64,000 bases of DNA from Xanthobacter autotrophicus Py2 (GTDB lineage: Bacteria; Pseudomonadota; Alphaproteobacteria; Rhizobiales; Xanthobacteraceae). The first letter of the stretch is position 1. Each line of letters begins with the position of its first letter. Both the position numbers and the translations under genes were made by a program. Positions 1-7,724 of the stretch are shown here, in pieces. The stretch is taken from assembly GCA_000017645.1 (NCBI GenBank), contig CP000781.1, positions 1,020,001-1,084,000 on the forward strand, read 5' to 3'. Under the pieces are notes generated by a model that had not been told where the DNA came from, ran no database searches, and saw only the letters and a program-made list of their open reading frames with translations.

Positions 1-385
1 CGAAGCGGGCGGTCTGCGACGCCACGATGATGTCGCACATCAGCGCCAGCTCGCAACCGCCCCCGATCGCATGCCCCGACACCGCCGCGACGGTCGGCTT
101 GCGCACCCGTGCCAAGCCCTCCCATGTGGCGGTGATGAGCTGCGCTTCATAGACTTCGGCAAAGGTCTTGTCCTTGATCTCCTTGATGTCGGCGCCTGCG
201 GCGAAGGCCTTGTCCGAGCCGGTCACAACGATGGCGCCGATCGAGCCGGCAGCGTCGAGGGCGGCCGCGGCATGAGACAGCTCCGAGGTGATTTGGTGGT
301 TCAGCGCGTTGAGGACGTCCGGGCGGTTGAGGGTGATGATGCCGACCGGTCCGTCGATCGCGACGAGGATGGTTTCATAGGTCAT
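1..385 (-). CDS. Enoyl-CoA hydratase/isomerase family protein, 3' part outside window (possible BadK)
   Basis: The first 128 residues of a crotonase-family enzyme are present; the C-terminus lies beyond the left edge. Visible are the start [15 protein letters not shown], the substrate-pocket stretch [11 protein letters not shown] and the oxyanion-hole/catalytic segment [14 protein letters not shown] with the first catalytic Glu. The family hydrates 2-enoyl-CoA esters in the cytoplasm. It lies divergently from an acyl-CoA dehydrogenase gene and close to badH, badI and aliBA. In Rhodopseudomonas palustris the CHC operon contains badK (cyclohex-1-ene-1-carboxyl-CoA hydratase), which is otherwise not seen here, so this gene is a reasonable badK candidate. 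A general beta-oxidation hydratase is equally possible. The family assignment is seen in the sequence; the substrate is inferred. Confidence 0.85.
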   Translation of the reverse strand, partial: MTYETILVAIDGPVGIITLNRPDVLNALNHQITSELSHAAAALDAAGSIGAIVVTGSDKAFAAGADIKEIKDKTFAEVYEAQLITATWEGLARVRKPTVAAVSGHAIGGGCELALMCDIIVASQTARF

Positions 386-406
386 GTCTGTGGCCCTCGG
401 TTCTGG

Positions 407-807
407 TCAGGAAATGCGAATGAGGATCTCGCCTACGGGGCCGGGCCTTGGAAGCGGGCCAACGCGGATACCGCCTCTGCCAGCGAGAAGGTGCTGTCCA
501 TGCGGGGCGGAAAGCCGCTGCGAGGCAGGCTGACGAAAAATTCGTACGGACAAAGCATCGCGCAGTCGCCGGGGGCAGCGCCCGATCCTTCGGACGCCTC
601 GGACTCGCCGCCCACGCGGTTCGCGTCCATGACGCACGGCTGCTGCTGGGGCATGACGGCGCCGGCGCCGCGCAGGCAGAGAGCGACCCGGTCGACCGAT
701 TCCGCCGGCATCCGAATCCTTGCCGATGGCTCTGCCGCAGCGGGTTCCGGCAGGTCGCGAAGGGAGAAGCCATTGACGCCGTGTTCCCTCAAGGGGACGG
801 CTTTCAT
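407..807 (-). pseudogene. Remnant of a zinc-type alcohol dehydrogenase/quinone oxidoreductase (MDR family)
   Basis: The minus strand starts with MKAVPLREHG, typical of an MDR-family N-terminus, followed by LRDLPEP, a degraded VNRVDLYLRG-like stretch (VDRVALCLRGAG) and APGDCAMLCPYEF. It then jumps to the family's C-terminal stretch MDSTFSLAEAVSALARF. The frame stops at 433-435. One missing base near 440 would restore the standard ending VGEILIRIS, with a stop at 407. About 130 residues remain of the usual 330-340, so the middle of the gene is lost, including the nucleotide-binding domain. A Shine-Dalgarno-like AAAGGGA precedes Met at 807. This looks like an internal deletion plus frameshift, not a functional small protein. 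Confidence 0.7.
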
Positions 808-937
808 GCGCTTTTTCCCTTTCAACCATAATAATATATTTCCTTAATATCGCAGCCGTAGCGCGTCGCGAATGTGCCAACTGAAGCCTTATATAAGGGA
901 AGTTGTGCCTCCTTGCCTGTTCGGGTGTCTTGCGTAT

Positions 938-960
938 ATATGCAAAGATATTGGCATAAA
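938..960. promoter_or_regulatory. Putative BadR (MarR) operator upstream of the acyl-CoA dehydrogenase gene
   Basis: The core TATGCAAAGATATTGGCATA is an imperfect palindrome (16 of 20 positions symmetric) ending 14 bases before the ATG at 975. A copy matching at 21 of 23 bases lies at 2732-2754, between the MarR gene and badH. MarR dimers bind palindromes of this size, and R. palustris BadR is known to repress by binding near the badH start. The link to the MarR gene here is inferred from position and repetition. Confidence 0.65.
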
Positions 961-974
961 ATGCGGAGGATGTC

Positions 975-2141
975 ATGGCCTTGGATCCGGGGACGCTGTC
1001 CCAGCTGCTTGATGCGATCCGCCGTTTCGTCGACGAGCGGTTGATCCCCGCAGAGGCCGAGGTCGCCGAGGCGGATGCCATCCCGGCCGCCATTGTCGCG
1101 GAGATGCGCGATCTGGGGCTGTTCGGGCTGACCGCTCCGGAGGACTTTGGCGGTCTCGGCCTCACCATGGAGGAAGAGGTGCTCGCGATGTTCGAGCTCG
1201 GCCGTGCGGCGCCGGCATTCCGTTCCATGTTCGCCACCAACGTCGGCATCGGCATGCAGGGCATCGCCATCGACGGCACGCCGGAGCAGAAGGCGAAATA
1301 TCTGCCTGGCCTCGCGTCCGGCGAGATCGTCGGCTCGTTTGCCCTCACCGAGCCGGACGTGGGCTCCGACGCCGGATCGGTGAAGACCACGGCGCGGCGC
1401 GACGGTGATGTCTATGTACTGAACGGGACCAAGCGGTTCATCACCAATGCGCCGCACGCCGGGCTGTTCACCGTGATGGCGCGCACCGATCCCAGCCAGA
1501 AGGGCGCCTCTGGCGTCTCTGCCTTCGCCGTGGAGCGCGGAACGCCCGGCCTCTTCACCGGCAAGCCGGAAAAGAAGATGGGCCAGCAGGGAGCCCATGT
1601 GTGCGACGTGATCTTCGATGACTGTCGGGTCCCGGCGTCTGCACTTATCGGCGGCGTTGAGGGGCAGGGCTTCAAGACTGCCATGAAGGTGCTGGACAAG
1701 GGCCGCCTGCACATCGCGGCCGCCTGCGTGGGGCTTTCGGAGCGCATCCTTGATGACATGCTGGCCTATGCGGTGGGGCGCCGGCAGTTCGGCCGGCCCT
1801 TGGCTGATTTCCAGCTCCTCCAGGCCATGTTTGCCGACTCGAAGGCCGACGCCTACGCGGCGCGCTGCATGGTGCTCGATGCCGCCCGCAGGCGCGATGC
1901 CGGGCAGGACGTGAGCGTGGAAGCCTCCTGCGCCAAGATGTTCGCCTCCGAGGCGGTGGGCCGGATCGCCGACCGCAATGTGCAGGTCCACGGCGGCAAC
2001 GGCTATATCCGCGAATACCGGGCCGAGCAGCTCTATCGCGATGCCCGCCTGTTCCGGATCTATGAGGGTACCACCCAGGTCCAGCAGATCATCATCGCCA
2101 AGGCGCTCACCGCCGAGGCGAGGGCGCGCGCCGGACTTTAG
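975..2141 (+). CDS. Acyl-CoA dehydrogenase
   Basis: This 388-residue protein has the full length and layout of an FAD acyl-CoA dehydrogenase. The helical N-terminal domain includes LTAPEDFGGLG, the middle domain has the FAD/substrate motif SFALTEPDVGSDAGS, and the C-terminal domain has FGRPLADFQLLQ and VQVHGGNGYIREYRAEQLYRD. The catalytic base is visible as Glu364 in RIYEGT. It oxidises a saturated acyl-CoA to the 2-enoyl-CoA and passes electrons to ETF. GGAGG lies just before the ATG. A copy of the putative BadR operator sits immediately upstream, so it is probably co-regulated with badHI-aliBA. It may oxidise pimeloyl-CoA or a shorter dicarboxylyl-CoA, but the substrate is inferred. Its last 35 bases overlap the convergent regulator gene. 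Confidence 0.92.
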   Translation: MALDPGTLSQLLDAIRRFVDERLIPAEAEVAEADAIPAAIVAEMRDLGLFGLTAPEDFGGLGLTMEEEVLAMFELGRAAPAFRSMFATNVGIGMQGIAIDGTPEQKAKYLPGLASGEIVGSFALTEPDVGSDAGSVKTTARRDGDVYVLNGTKRFITNAPHAGLFTVMARTDPSQKGASGVSAFAVERGTPGLFTGKPEKKMGQQGAHVCDVIFDDCRVPASALIGGVEGQGFKTAMKVLDKGRLHIAAACVGLSERILDDMLAYAVGRRQFGRPLADFQLLQAMFADSKADAYAARCMVLDAARRRDAGQDVSVEASCAKMFASEAVGRIADRNVQVHGGNGYIREYRAEQLYRDARLFRIYEGTTQVQQIIIAKALTAEARARAGL

Positions 2142-2676
2142 GTTCCGGCGCGGAGACCGGCGTGGCCTCCCGTTCATCCGCGTGACGGGCGGCGGCTTCC
2201 GGATCGAGAATCTTGAAGTTCGTCAGCATCTTATCGAGGTAGTGGATCATGTGGATCTTATCCTCGGTGGAGAAGCCGGCCAGCGCCTCGTCGTAATAGT
2301 CGGCAATCACGGGGCGCATATTGGCATCCCAAAGGCTGCGTCCCTTGGGTGTCAGGCAGATGAGGCGGGAGCGATTGTCGTTTGCATCCACCGCGCGCTC
2401 CACATAGTCCATAGCCTCGAGCCGCTGCAGCACTCCGGCGAGGTTCTGCCGCGTGACCAGCAGGAAGGCGGCGAGGTCCCCCACGGCGACCCCTTCGGCG
2501 AAGGCGGGGCGCGTGAGGGCGCCGAGCACCGCCCATTGCTGGGTCGTGATCTTGTAGTCGTCCAGCGCCCGCGTGCCGGTCTTATGCAACATGTTGGCGC
2601 ATTGGTAGAGCCGGAAGAAGAGCCTGTTGCTCAGTCCCGACGAAATCCCGCGTGAAGTGCCGCCATTCTTTTTCAT
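2107..2676 (-). CDS. badR: MarR-family transcriptional regulator, BadR-like
   Basis: This 189-residue protein has a winged-helix MarR domain. The helical start FFRLYQCANMLHKTG is followed by ITTQQWAVLGAL, the recognition helix region LLVTRQNLAGVLQRLEAMDYVER and the wing with DNRSRLICLTPKG. In R. palustris, BadR represses the CHC operon (badHI aliAB badK), and 2-ketocyclohexane-1-carboxyl-CoA relieves repression. This gene is divergent from badH, as expected for that role, and two copies of a palindromic site lie upstream of the neighbouring units. It ends with a basic tail inside the 3' end of the convergent acyl-CoA dehydrogenase gene. Family membership is clear; identity as BadR rests on context. 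Confidence 0.82.
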   Translation of the reverse strand: MKKNGGTSRGISSGLSNRLFFRLYQCANMLHKTGTRALDDYKITTQQWAVLGALTRPAFAEGVAVGDLAAFLLVTRQNLAGVLQRLEAMDYVERAVDANDNRSRLICLTPKGRSLWDANMRPVIADYYDEALAGFSTEDKIHMIHYLDKMLTNFKILDPEAAARHADEREATPVSAPEPKVRRAPSPRR

Positions 2677-2731
2677 ATCAGCACTTTGACCGCGCCGCAG
2701 CGCTCGGTCAAGGGATCCCGGGCAGGCCTAG

Positions 2732-2754
2732 ATATGGAAAGATATTGACATAAA
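2732..2754. promoter_or_regulatory. Putative BadR (MarR) operator between badR and badH
   Basis: The core TATGGAAAGATATTGACATA matches the site at 938-960 at 21 of 23 aligned bases. It lies 56 bases upstream of the badR start and 135 bases upstream of badH, so it could serve autorepression and control of badHI. This was found by reading the two intergenic regions; binding is not shown. Confidence 0.65.
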
Positions 2755-2888
2755 AAGCGTGAGCCAATAGAGCTATGTCATGCGGGTGGCGGCGGGCGCC
2801 TCAGCGAGAAGCCCCCGCCGGAATAGGCGATAACACACCGAAATATCGGCGCCTTCGCCCCTGCCCATGACCGTGGAGGACGACCACC

Positions 2889-3659
2889 GTGCGAGGCTTG
2901 AAGGGTAAAATAGTTGTTGTAACTGGCGGTGGCGGCGGCATCGGATCGGCAACCTGCCGGCGCTTTGCCGAGGAAGGCGCCCGCGTCGTGGTCGCCGACA
3001 TCAGCGCTGCCGCGGCGGAGCGGGTAGCCGAGGAAATCAGAACCGCCGGTGGCGATGCCACCATCGCGGTCGTCGACCTCACAGATTTCGCAGCGACGGC
3101 GGTCAAGGTGGCCGAAGTAGAGAGCGCCTTCGGTCCCATCGACATCCTGGTCAATAATGCCGGCTGGGACCTGTTCGTGCCGTTCCTGAAGTCGGAGCCC
3201 GATTTCTGGACCAGGATCATCGACATCAACCTGCGCTCGGTGCTGAACATCACCAAGCCAGTGCTCGCCTCCATGGTCGCGCGCGGCGTTTCCGGACGCG
3301 TGGTCTCCATCGGGTCCGATGCCGGGCGCGGCGGCTCCTCCGGCGAAGCGGTCTATGCCGCCTGCAAGGCCGGGGTCATCGCCTTCATGAAGACGCTCGC
3401 CCGCGAGCATGCGCGCAACGGCATCACCTTCAACACCGTGTGCCCGGGCGTCACCGAGACGGCCATGCTGGAAAGCTTCATGGATGCGGCCGGCGACAAG
3501 GAGAAGCTGCGCGTCGCCTTTACCCGCGCGGTGCCCCTCGGCCGTCTCGGCAAGCCCGACGACCTGCCGGGCGCCATCGTGTTCCTGTCCAGTGACGACG
3601 CCGCCTTCATCACCGGCCAGGTGATATCGGTCTCCGGCGGCCTCACCATGCACGGTTGA
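2889..3659 (+). CDS. badH: 2-hydroxycyclohexanecarboxyl-CoA dehydrogenase (SDR family)
   Basis: This 256-residue classical short-chain dehydrogenase starts at GTG, with GGAGG 14 bases upstream. It carries the nucleotide-binding motif VTGGGGGIG, the structural motif NNAG, the catalytic Ser in SIGSDAG and the YAACKAG active site. The ending FITGQVISVSGGLTMHG and the stretches CRRFAEEGA, AREHARNGIT and PLGRLGKPDDL closely follow recalled BadH sequence from R. palustris. BadH oxidises 2-hydroxycyclohexane-1-carboxyl-CoA to the 2-keto ester with NAD+. badI follows after only 10 bases. This is the first gene of the presumed CHC operon and lies downstream of the putative BadR operator. Confidence 0.88.
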   Translation: MRGLKGKIVVVTGGGGGIGSATCRRFAEEGARVVVADISAAAAERVAEEIRTAGGDATIAVVDLTDFAATAVKVAEVESAFGPIDILVNNAGWDLFVPFLKSEPDFWTRIIDINLRSVLNITKPVLASMVARGVSGRVVSIGSDAGRGGSSGEAVYAACKAGVIAFMKTLAREHARNGITFNTVCPGVTETAMLESFMDAAGDKEKLRVAFTRAVPLGRLGKPDDLPGAIVFLSSDDAAFITGQVISVSGGLTMHG

Positions 3660-3669
3660 GGGGGAAACC

Positions 3670-4452
3670 ATGAGCTATACTGACATTCTCTATGAGGTGC
3701 GCGGCGGCGCCGCCTGGATCACCATCAACCGGCCGGACAAATACAACGCCTTCCGCGGCCACACCGTGGACGAGCTGATCCACGCCTTCCAGACCGCAGG
3801 CTGGGACCGCAAGGTCGGCGTGATCGTGCTGACCGGCGCGGGCGACAAGGCATTCTGCACCGGCGGCGACCAGTCGGCCCACGACGGCCAGTATGACGGG
3901 CGCGGCGTCATCGGCCTGCCCATCGATGAATTGCAGAGCCTGATCCGCGACGTGCCGAAGCCTGTCATCGCCCGCGTCAATGGCTTCGCCATCGGCGGCG
4001 GCAACGTGCTCGCCACCATCTGTGACCTGACCATCGCTTCCGACAAGGCCCAGTTCGGCCAGGTGGGCCCCAAGGTGGGCTCGGTGGATCCGGGCTTCGG
4101 CACCGCCTATCTCGCCCGCGTGGTCGGCGAGAAGAAGGCTCGCGAGATCTGGTATCTCAACAAACGCTATAGCGCCGCCGAGGCCCTTGCCATGGGCCTT
4201 GCCAATGCGGTCGTGCCCCACGAGGAACTGGACGCCGAGGTGGACCGCTGGGTGGCCGAGCTGATGGACCGCTCGCCCACGGCGCTTGCCCTCGCCAAGG
4301 TGTCGTTCAACGCCGACAGCGAGAACATCCGGGGCATCTCCGCCCTCGGCATGCGCGCGCTCAGCCTCTACTACGACACCGACGAGAGCAAGGAGGGCGG
4401 TGTCGCCTTCCGCGAGAAGCGCAAGCCCGATTTCCGCAAGTTCGGAAAGTAG
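3670..4452 (+). CDS. badI: 2-ketocyclohexanecarboxyl-CoA hydrolase (ring-cleaving crotonase)
   Basis: This 260-residue protein has the length of R. palustris BadI. It is a MenB-like crotonase: FCTGGDQSAHDGQYDGRG resembles the MenB GGDQ loop, and GFAIGGGNVLATICDLTIAS forms the oxyanion hole. The enzyme adds water to 2-ketocyclohexane-1-carboxyl-CoA and opens the ring to pimeloyl-CoA. It lies directly behind badH and has its own Shine-Dalgarno-like GAGGGGGAA. DHNA-CoA synthase (MenB) is the nearest alternative, but no other menaquinone gene is nearby and the badH linkage decides the call. Confidence 0.87.
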   Translation: MSYTDILYEVRGGAAWITINRPDKYNAFRGHTVDELIHAFQTAGWDRKVGVIVLTGAGDKAFCTGGDQSAHDGQYDGRGVIGLPIDELQSLIRDVPKPVIARVNGFAIGGGNVLATICDLTIASDKAQFGQVGPKVGSVDPGFGTAYLARVVGEKKAREIWYLNKRYSAAEALAMGLANAVVPHEELDAEVDRWVAELMDRSPTALALAKVSFNADSENIRGISALGMRALSLYYDTDESKEGGVAFREKRKPDFRKFGK

Positions 4453-4569
4453 GCCGGACCGCCACCGGGCAGGTGGGCCCGCCGTCCTGTCCGGTGGCTT
4501 CAGTCCCCCGAACGGGGGTGTGCCGTGAGGCGATCCCGTCCCGCCATGGGCGCCAGCGGCGACACGGCG

Positions 4570-4603
4570 CCGCCATGCCGGTGTCAGGGCGCCGGCATGG
4601 CGG
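4570..4603. repeat. Perfect 12-bp inverted repeat in the badI-aliB gap
   Basis: CCGCCATGCCGG (4570-4581) and its exact complement (4592-4603) flank a 10-base loop. No T-run follows, so it is not a standard terminator; it could stabilise or process the mRNA between badI and aliB. The rest of the 336-base gap (4453-4788) holds another short inverted repeat near its start and no recognisable gene. Confidence 0.5.
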
Positions 4604-4788
4604 TAACGGCCCGCAACGCTGCGGGGCATCATCGCGGCGGCTGGATCGATGCAGGCGCAAGACGTGCGCATCAGGGCCTCTTGCCGCCATGGCCGGCGCG
4701 CCGCGCCGGCGCCGGCCCGCGACACTCAAAGGCTGCGTGAAGGTGGCCACAGCTCAATCCGGCAGGAAAAGCCAGGGTAGGAAACTCC

Positions 4789-5961
4789 ATGAATCCGACG
4801 GCATATCCAACGGTTTTCGACAATGAAGACCTGACCGCCTTGCGCGACCTCGCCGCCAAGTTTGCCGCGGAGCGCCTCGCGCCGGGTTATCGGGACCGCG
4901 AGCGCACCGGCAGCTTCGGCAAGGATCTGGTGCGCGAGATGGGCAGTCTCGGCCTGATCGCCCCCGAGCTGCCCGAGGAATTCGGCGGGATCGGCTCCGG
5001 CAGCATGTATTCAGGCGTCATCATCGAAGAGATCGCCAAGGGCGACTTCAACTTCGGCTATGTGAATATACTCGCCTCCCTGAACGGCCAGATCGTCGCC
5101 AATTTCGCTAATCCCGAGATCAAGGGCCACTGGCTGCCCAGGCTCACCGCCGGCGAGATCATGCTGGCCATCGCGCTCACGGAGCCGCGCGGCGGTTCGG
5201 ACGCGGCCAATCTCGGCCTCAGGATGGAGCGCTCCGGCGACCACTATGTCCTCAACGGCGAGAAGACCTCCATCTCCGCCGCCGACCAGGCCGCCGCCGC
5301 CATTGTCTTTGCCCGCACGGGCAGGCCCGAGGACAAGGCGCATGGCATCTCCGCCATCTTCGTGCCCATGGACACTCCGGGCATCTCGACCACCCGCTTC
5401 ACCGACGTGGGCCAGCATGCCATCGGCCGCGGCTCCATCTTCTTCGACAATGTAAAGGTGCCGGCCGATCACTTGCTGGGAGAGGAGAACAAAGGTTTCG
5501 TGCAGGTGATGCAGGGCTTTGACTTCTCGCGCTCGCTCATCGGCCTGCAATGCCTTGGAACCGCCCGCCAGTCCCTCACCGAGGCCTGGGCCTATATTGG
5601 CGAGCGGCGCGCTTTCGGCAAGCCGCTCGCCGCATTTCAGGGCATCACCCACCAGCTGGCGGATTTCGACACCCGCATCGAAGGCGCGCGGCTGCTGAGT
5701 TACAACGCGCTGTGGCTCAAGGACAACGGCCTGCCGCACGTGGCCGAGGCGGCCATGGCCAAATGGTGGCCGCCGCTCCTCGCCTACGAGGCGATCCACG
5801 CCTGCCTGCTGGTGCATGGCCACGCCGCCTATTCCAACGAACTGCCCTTCGAGCAGCGGTTGCGCGACGTGCTGGGCCTGCAGATCGGCGACGGCACCGC
5901 GCACATCATGAAAAACATCATCGCCCGTGAACGGGCGGGCCGGGCAGCAGTCGGCGGCTGA
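4789..5961 (+). CDS. aliB: Cyclohexanecarboxyl-CoA dehydrogenase (acyl-CoA dehydrogenase family)
   Basis: This 390-residue acyl-CoA dehydrogenase has the middle-domain motif AIALTEPRGGSDAANLGL and the C-terminal features RRAFGKPLAAFQGITHQLADF and VHGHAAYSNELPFEQRLRD. Where ordinary members have the catalytic Glu in YEGT, this protein has QIGDGTAH, placing Asp368 there. AliB converts cyclohexanecarboxyl-CoA to cyclohex-1-ene-1-carboxyl-CoA with electrons to ETF. The assignment combines family features with position between badI and the ligase aliA, the gene set known from R. palustris. The gap before it is long (336 bases), while aliA follows after 23 bases. Confidence 0.8.
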   Translation: MNPTAYPTVFDNEDLTALRDLAAKFAAERLAPGYRDRERTGSFGKDLVREMGSLGLIAPELPEEFGGIGSGSMYSGVIIEEIAKGDFNFGYVNILASLNGQIVANFANPEIKGHWLPRLTAGEIMLAIALTEPRGGSDAANLGLRMERSGDHYVLNGEKTSISAADQAAAAIVFARTGRPEDKAHGISAIFVPMDTPGISTTRFTDVGQHAIGRGSIFFDNVKVPADHLLGEENKGFVQVMQGFDFSRSLIGLQCLGTARQSLTEAWAYIGERRAFGKPLAAFQGITHQLADFDTRIEGARLLSYNALWLKDNGLPHVAEAAMAKWWPPLLAYEAIHACLLVHGHAAYSNELPFEQRLRDVLGLQIGDGTAHIMKNIIARERAGRAAVGG

Positions 5962-5984
5962 TCCAAGAATAAGGGGAGGAACCC

Positions 5985-7643
5985 ATGGAATTCGATGCCC
6001 TTCTCATCGAGCCGCGCCGCGCCAAAATGGAGGCTGAAGGCCTCTGGCCGGGCAAGACGCTGCTCGATTACTTCGACGCCTGCCGCGCCGAAAAGCCCGA
6101 TGCCACCGCCGTGGTGAGCATCGTGGTCGGCACCGGGGCACGGCGAGACCTGACCTATTCCGAGATCGACCATCTGGCCTGGCGTGCCGCGGTCGGGCTC
6201 CGCCGTCTCGGCCTTGGAAAGGACGACGTTCTTGCAAGTCAGCTGCCCAATGGCTGGGAGTTCGTCGTCCTATACATCGCCTGCCGGCGCCTGGGCATCG
6301 TCTTCAACCCGGTGATGCCCATCTTCCGCGAGCACGAGCTGCGCTTCATGCTGCGCCATGGCGAGGCCAAAGCCTTCGCCATCCCCAGGGTGTTCCGCGG
6401 CTTCGACCACGAGGCCATGGCGGAGACGCTCAAGCCCGAGCTGCCAGACCTCTCGAACCTCATCGTCGTGGGAGGAGCGGGGCCGAACGGGTTCGAAGCG
6501 CTGCTGCTTGACCCGGCGTTCGACGCCGAGGTGTCCGGCATCCGGCAGATCAGCGCCCGCGACCGGGGCGACGCCAACGACGTGTGTCAGCTCATCTACA
6601 CCTCGGGCACCACTGGCGAGCCCAAGGGCGTGATGCACACCGCCAACACTATGTATTCCAACCTCGTCCCCTATGCCGCCCGCCTGGGCCTCGGTGCGTC
6701 CGACGTGGTTTTGATGGCCTCGCCCATGGCCCACCAGACGGGCTTCATGTACGGCCTGCTCATGCCGGTCATGCTCAAGGCCCGCATGGTGCTGCTGGAC
6801 AGCTGGGACAAGGCGTTGGCCGCCAAGGTGATCGCGCAGGATGGCGTCACCTTCACCATGGCCTCGACGCCCTTCCTGATGGATCTCACCAATGCGGTGG
6901 AGGAGCTCGGCACCAATTCCTCCACGCTGCGCATCTTCCTGTGCGCCGGCACCGCCATCCCCGGCGCGCTGGTGGAGCGGGCGCGCAGGGTGCTCGGCAC
7001 CAAGATCGTCTCGGCCTGGGGCATGACCGAGAACGGCGCGGTGACCCTCGTCTCGCCTTCCGACCCCGATGAACGCTCCGTCAATACGGACGGTTTTGTC
7101 CTGCCCGGCATGGAAATCCAGATCCGCGCCGCCGACGGCACGGTGCTGCCGGCTGGCCAGGAGGGCGCGCTCTATGTGCGCGGCTGCTCCAATTTCGGTG
7201 GCTATCTGAAGCGGCCCCAGTGGAACGCCACCGATGCCGAGGGCTGGTTCGACACCGGCGACATCGCGCGGATAGACGATGCCGGCTATATCCGCATCTG
7301 CGGGCGGACCAAGGACGTGATCATCCGCGGGGCGGAGAACCTGCCCGTGGTGGAGATCGAGGCGGTGCTCTACAAGCACCCCGACATCCAGCAGGTGGCC
7401 ATCGTCGCCTATCCCGACGAGCGCTTGGGCGAGCGCGCCTGTGCCTTCGTGGTGCCGAAGCAGGGCAAGACGTTCTCCTTCGAGGAGATGGTTCGCTTCC
7501 TCGATAGCCAGCACCTGGCCAAGCAATATTATCCCGAGCGGCTGGAGGTCTGTGACCAGCTGCCGTCCACCGCCTCCGGCAAGATCCAGAAGTTCGCTTT
7601 GCGCACCATGCTGCGCGAGGCCTACGAGAAGTCACGGGCGTGA
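5985..7643 (+). CDS. aliA: Cyclohexanecarboxylate-CoA ligase (AMP-forming)
   Basis: This 552-residue adenylate-forming enzyme has the phosphate-binding loop LIYTSGTTGEPKGVMHT, the adenine motif SAWGMTENG, the hinge segment GWFDTGDIARIDDAGYI and the C-terminal catalytic lysine in STASGKIQKF. It activates a carboxylic acid with ATP and CoA in the cytoplasm. AliA catalyses the first step of CHC degradation in R. palustris, and this gene follows aliB in the same operon with GGGGAGGA before the ATG. A broader substrate range (other cyclic or medium-chain acids) cannot be excluded. The family is certain; the substrate is assigned from context. Confidence 0.83.
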   Translation: MEFDALLIEPRRAKMEAEGLWPGKTLLDYFDACRAEKPDATAVVSIVVGTGARRDLTYSEIDHLAWRAAVGLRRLGLGKDDVLASQLPNGWEFVVLYIACRRLGIVFNPVMPIFREHELRFMLRHGEAKAFAIPRVFRGFDHEAMAETLKPELPDLSNLIVVGGAGPNGFEALLLDPAFDAEVSGIRQISARDRGDANDVCQLIYTSGTTGEPKGVMHTANTMYSNLVPYAARLGLGASDVVLMASPMAHQTGFMYGLLMPVMLKARMVLLDSWDKALAAKVIAQDGVTFTMASTPFLMDLTNAVEELGTNSSTLRIFLCAGTAIPGALVERARRVLGTKIVSAWGMTENGAVTLVSPSDPDERSVNTDGFVLPGMEIQIRAADGTVLPAGQEGALYVRGCSNFGGYLKRPQWNATDAEGWFDTGDIARIDDAGYIRICGRTKDVIIRGAENLPVVEIEAVLYKHPDIQQVAIVAYPDERLGERACAFVVPKQGKTFSFEEMVRFLDSQHLAKQYYPERLEVCDQLPSTASGKIQKFALRTMLREAYEKSRA

Positions 7644-7724
7644 CCGCGTCAATGCGCCCCGCCACCCCGAGTGCGCCCGATGCCGATGCGGTGGGCTCCC
7701 CTTATGCCTGCAGGTGAGGCGGCC

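Noticed and set aside
2889..3659. badH could be a general 3-oxoacyl-ACP reductase (FabG)
   Set aside because: The N-terminal and C-terminal stretches follow BadH, and badI, aliB and aliA are adjacent.
4453..4788. Terminator between badI and aliB
   Set aside because: The strong hairpin at 4570-4603 has no following T-run, and aliB continues the same pathway.
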